Below are positions 61,545-64,000 of a stretch of DNA of 64,000 bases, one piece after another; position 1 is the first letter of the stretch; every line of letters begins with the position of its first letter. Source of the DNA: Chryseobacterium herbae (GTDB taxonomy: Bacteria > Bacteroidota > Bacteroidia > Flavobacteriales > Weeksellaceae); contig NZ_JAOAMU010000001.1 in assembly GCF_025154075.1 (NCBI RefSeq), positions 1,209,608 to 1,273,607 on the forward strand, in the 5' to 3' direction. The notes beneath the pieces were generated by a model, which saw only the letters and a program-made list of their open reading frames with translations, had not been told where the DNA came from and did not search any database. The position numbers and the translations under genes are program-made.

Positions 61545-62561
61545 CTAAACTTTAAGAGTCATCAACTCTTCTTTTATAAAATCAATCACTAAAGTATTCA
61601 ACTTTTTGTTGATTCTTTTCTGTTCGTCTTTTTCCACTGAAGCGAAAGCATCCGGAAAATCTTTTCCAAAGTCTTCCAAAATGTCCTGAGCAAAAAGACC
61701 TATGATCTTGCCTATCATTTTGGATTCAAATTCTCCAACTTTGCTCACCACATTATGCAATCTGTTGACTGTAGCATACCTTTGAATTTCCTCCCAGATA
61801 TTCTGAGCATTTTCTGAAAAATCTGCCGGTTTTTGGACTTCTTTACGGTCTTTTTTAACCATTTTAGATTTTTCGACCCACTTATCATTCTTGTTTTTAA
61901 GAATAACTCTGGCGCCATTTCCAAAATATCTGGTTTTCAAAGTTTTGACAATCGTTCCTTCGCACATATTGTTGTCCATTTCGGGTAGGCCCAACCAAGC
62001 CGGAATTTTAGAGTCAAATACATTCGGGAACCTCAAAGCGTCTTCCAAACTGCCCTGAAACACAATTTTAGCGTAGAAAAATCCGGTTTGCTCAAAAATC
62101 TGATTCACCACATCGGTGTCCAAATAAGTAGTTCCGTTCAACTTAATATCGAATCCATAAAATTCGTTATAAGGTGCGTATTCAATACCTTTTTGTACTT
62201 TGATAGCCTCTTTTACGGGTTCTACTTCTGTATGTTTGTAGCCACCTCCGAACAGTTCACCGTAGATCACTACCGTTTCCAATTCCGGGTGATTGGTTTT
62301 CACTTTTTGGAACAAATCAATTACATTTTTTCTGTAACGTTCTAAAATTTGGTGTGCGTTGTAGAATTTTTCATCCTTTTCAATAAAGGCGGTTCTCTTC
62401 GCGATCTTAATTTCCTTTCCATCGGTAAAGAAAGAGAAATTAGCCCCGTGAACCTTTTCCTGCACGATGAAAATCTCATCCCCAAAACCCTGCAACCTGA
62501 TCTGATCGATCACGCGGGTTTGGTAAGCATTTTCTATAGAGTTATATGTTTTGAAAATCAT
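61545..62561 (-). CDS. Rnl2-family RNA ligase
   Basis: This 338-residue ATP-dependent RNA ligase seals 3'-OH/5'-phosphate nicks through a lysyl-AMP intermediate. Nucleotidyltransferase motifs are visible: motif I EKVHGANFSF near residue 35 (lysine nucleophile), motif III YGELFGGGY near 100, motif IV EGTIVKTL near 203 and motif V VILKNKNDKW near 220. A C-terminal helical domain follows. It is headed by island promoter site B, with about 105 bases of leader. It is the core repair enzyme of the locus. Confidence 0.93.
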   Translation of the reverse strand: MIFKTYNSIENAYQTRVIDQIRLQGFGDEIFIVQEKVHGANFSFFTDGKEIKIAKRTAFIEKDEKFYNAHQILERYRKNVIDLFQKVKTNHPELETVVIYGELFGGGYKHTEVEPVKEAIKVQKGIEYAPYNEFYGFDIKLNGTTYLDTDVVNQIFEQTGFFYAKIVFQGSLEDALRFPNVFDSKIPAWLGLPEMDNNMCEGTIVKTLKTRYFGNGARVILKNKNDKWVEKSKMVKKDRKEVQKPADFSENAQNIWEEIQRYATVNRLHNVVSKVGEFESKMIGKIIGLFAQDILEDFGKDFPDAFASVEKDEQKRINKKLNTLVIDFIKEELMTLKV

Positions 62562-62587
62562 TTTTTTAGTTTTTAGTTTTTTTATAG

Positions 62588-62610
62588 TTTTCCAAAAGGC
62601 TTAGAACATT
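62588..62610. repeat. Direct repeat, copy 1 (relic of cREC 3' end)
   Basis: A 23-base segment that matches 62744-62766 with one change. On the minus strand it encodes VLSLLENYKK, almost the C-terminus of the cREC protein upstream. It lies in the leader of the RNA-ligase mRNA. Confidence 0.75.
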
Positions 62611-62673
62611 TTCCGGCCTTTAGATCAATCATCTTCAGATTCTTCCTTTCCATCATCTTTGATATGATGATTC

Positions 62674-62711
62674 TGCAAAGTAAAAAAGTAATTACGCAAT
62701 CTTTTTGCGCT
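62674..62711 (-). promoter_or_regulatory. Shared 38-base RNA-island promoter, site B (RNA ligase)
   Basis: On the minus strand AGCGCA and TGCGTA lie 13 bases apart around AAAAGAT; TTACTTTGCA follows at the same distance as in sites A, C and D. The RNA-ligase start is 113 bases downstream. Confidence 0.85.
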
Positions 62712-62727
62712 GATCTAAAAATGTTGA

Positions 62728-63099
62728 TTATAGTTGTTTAAAATTTTCCAAAAGGCTTAGAATATTCTTCTTGCCCACCGGATTCATGGAATGACAATAG
62801 AATTTTGGGAGATCCAAATAGTTATCCATACAATATTCTACCAGCCATTTGGCACAATCGTAGCCTGTTTTTTCAGTGTACTCGTCAGCATTGGGCTTCA
62901 GATAATGTACATCTGCCAGGTCATGGTCAAAAGAAATGAGTTCCGGAAGTCCTTTTTCCATAATTCTGTTAACAAACTGCTCGTAATTTCGAACAATATG
63001 CCAGTCTTTTTTGAGGAAAATATCCTGTTTGGTATAATGAAACGCCTCAATCGGGTATCTTATATCATCCAGAAATAATAATCTTTTGGTGATTTCCAT
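62728..63099 (-). CDS. Cyclic-phosphate-processing receiver-domain protein (cREC)
   Basis: This 123-residue protein has a receiver-like fold: RLLFLDDIRYPIEAF at the N-terminus with two Asp, ELISFDHDLADVHYL near residue 52 and FYCHSMNPVGKKNI near 102. The DHDL and HSMNP motifs define the cREC group, predicted to process 2',3'-cyclic phosphate RNA ends. It is next to the RNA ligase, which fits that role. Its last codons (direct repeat 2 at 62744) are duplicated in the ligase leader. Confidence 0.82.
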   Translation of the reverse strand: MEITKRLLFLDDIRYPIEAFHYTKQDIFLKKDWHIVRNYEQFVNRIMEKGLPELISFDHDLADVHYLKPNADEYTEKTGYDCAKWLVEYCMDNYLDLPKFYCHSMNPVGKKNILSLLENFKQL

Positions 63100-63146
63100 C
63101 CTGTTATTTTTTAAGCCCGAAAGCCTTTGAATACAATCTTTATTTA

Positions 63147-63632
63147 TTAAACCATCATATCAGCACAATTGGTACTTGCGAATGCGTAAGGTTTTGCTTT
63201 AAACACATAGCCCATTCCCAGAATATAGCCCATAGCATCTTTCAATGCTGCATTTGACTTAAAATCAGGGTCGGTATTAATGTCTGCGTGTACCTCCATT
63301 TCCACACCATAAGCATCCAGAACGGCACAGATAGCGTAAGCAATTTCTACGGATCTGTTGACCTCGTTCAGCATTCGTTCTTTGATACTGATCTTCTGTA
63401 TTTCTCTTTCTTTTCTGATAAAGGTAAACGCTCCTTTTCCCTCACGGACAAATACTACTGCTGTAGCATAATTGATCGCTTCGCCGTACACGTGGGAATC
63501 TGAGCCCACACATACTTTCAGGCGGTGACCGTTAGCCTGTTCGCGGATGATGGCTTCTTCTACCAGCTGTGTGATAGGTTTTTGGAAAAAATTTCCTTTC
63601 ATATTCTGCCATACTTCTTGTTGCGTTTCCAT
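63147..63632 (-). CDS. YkuK/DUF458 RNase H-like protein
   Basis: This 161-residue protein of the YkuK family has an RNase H-type fold with acidic residues in CVGSDSHVYG near residue 42, KERMLNEVNRSVEIA near 83 and VHADINTDPDFKSN near 113. The family is predicted to bind or cleave RNA. It lies 47 bases upstream of cREC and 120 bases downstream of the odd tRNA-Trp gene on the same strand, so tRNA and protein genes may be cotranscribed. Confidence 0.82.
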   Translation of the reverse strand: METQQEVWQNMKGNFFQKPITQLVEEAIIREQANGHRLKVCVGSDSHVYGEAINYATAVVFVREGKGAFTFIRKEREIQKISIKERMLNEVNRSVEIAYAICAVLDAYGVEMEVHADINTDPDFKSNAALKDAMGYILGMGYVFKAKPYAFASTNCADMMV

Positions 63633-63752
63633 TTTTTTACATGTTTTAAATTCTGTTTTATATTAATTTATCAATTGTGAATTGTCAATCCGTTTTACGG
63701 TCAATTTTATAAAATTCACCATTGACAATTCACTATTGACCTTCATTTTTTG

Positions 63753-63823
63753 CACTCCGAACCGGACTCGAACCGATACCATCAGTTTTGGAGACTGAGA
63801 TGCTGCCATTACACTATCAGAGT
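63753..63823 (-). tRNA. tRNA-Trp (anticodon CCA), atypical
   Basis: The 71-base minus-strand cloverleaf can be drawn in full: acceptor ACTCTGA/TCGGAGT with A1-U72 and G73, D arm GTGT-AATGGCA-GCAT, anticodon arm TCAGT-CTCCAAA-ACTGA, variable TGGT and T arm ATCGG-TTCGAGT-CCGGT. A1-U72, G73 and CCA are Trp identity elements. The CCA end is not encoded. The weak D arm differs from ordinary bacterial tRNA-Trp, so it may be a second, specialised copy. Confidence 0.75.
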
Positions 63824-63886
63824 TTTTTTATAATTGATGGATGATGATTGATAATTGATACTATCTTGTCATCATCATTTATGTTT

Positions 63887-63962
63887 TGGTGGAACAGACA
63901 GGAATCGAACCTGTACCTCTAGTTTTTCAGACTAGCGTGCACACCTTGTACACCACTCTTCC
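63887..63962 (-). tRNA. tRNA-Phe (anticodon GAA), atypical
   Basis: The 76-base minus-strand cloverleaf has acceptor GGAAGAG/CTGTTCC (one G-G mismatch at the fifth pair), D arm GTGT-ACAAGGTGT-GCAC, anticodon arm CTAGT-CTGAAAA-ACTAG, variable AGGT, T arm ACAGG-TTCGATT-CCTGT, A73 and an encoded CCA. The mismatch and unusual D arm set it apart from a standard tRNA-Phe. It lies 63 bases upstream of the tRNA-Trp gene. Confidence 0.78.
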
Positions 63963-64000
63963 TTGGTTATTAATAATGAGTAATTGGTAATGAGCAATGA

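Noticed and set aside
62674-62711. Sigma-54 promoter ending in TTTGCA
   Set aside because: No GG box lies 10-11 bases upstream of the GC; the conserved boxes are further away and different.

Overview
The window looks like chromosome of a flavobacterium of the Weeksellaceae, most likely Chryseobacterium or a close relative. It is AT-rich. It carries a PorZ-like type IX secretion protein with a C-terminal sorting domain, Bacteroidetes-type promoters (TTTG, 19 bases, TAnnTTTG), a GG-leader bacteriocin-like peptide locus, and the short interspersed hairpin and ACTTGCGAAGCAAAATT repeats usual in this group. The species call rests on recognition only; no database was searched.

Left part (1-38 kb): mostly core and accessory metabolism. 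It holds dapA, a split 5'-nucleotidase, porZ-recO, a GH63 glucosidase, an SDR, a GMC oxidoreductase, an AadS-like aminoglycoside adenylyltransferase, mqo, a prolidase-type M24 peptidase, an AraC regulator, gpsA and an M23 peptidase. An Rrf2/NAD(P)-binding/MBL operon follows, with two matching operators (TGTAA-N9-TTACA). Next are an FKBP isomerase, a catalase-like protein and a seven-gene tellurite/stress (Ter) operon. A stand-alone EF-G gene has a 28-codon leader peptide and a strong intrinsic terminator in its 5' region, which is a transcription-attenuation layout. A SulP transporter and two small HTH genes complete this part.

Right part (38.8-64 kb): an RNA-metabolism island. It encodes a Ro60/TROVE protein, eight tandem Y-RNA-like transcripts, a second non-coding RNA with two permuted tRNA-like modules ahead of a slipin operon, and two atypical tRNAs (Trp CCA, Phe GAA). 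It also has an Rnl2-family RNA ligase, a cyclic-phosphate-processing receiver protein, a YkuK/RNase H-fold protein, an RNase Z-like MBL protein, a calcineurin-like phosphoesterase and two DEDDh 3'-5' exonucleases. Between these lie a SWIM zinc-finger gene and two DUF6493 genes.

The main discovery is a 38-base promoter element that occurs four times on the minus strand with identical spacing. It has two TGCGYA boxes 13 bases apart, then (T/A)ACTTTGCA. The four sites lie upstream of Ro60, the large Y-RNA array, the tRNA-like RNA/slipin unit and the RNA-ligase unit. They appear to tie these loci into one regulon for RNA quality control or repair. The eight Y RNAs share a stem motif GTGYCGT...CTTCG. 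In four of them the tRNA mimic is permuted (T arm, closed acceptor stem, D arm), as expected when a Y-RNA stem takes the place of the anticodon arm. All structure calls were made by eye and need computed folding and covariance tests.
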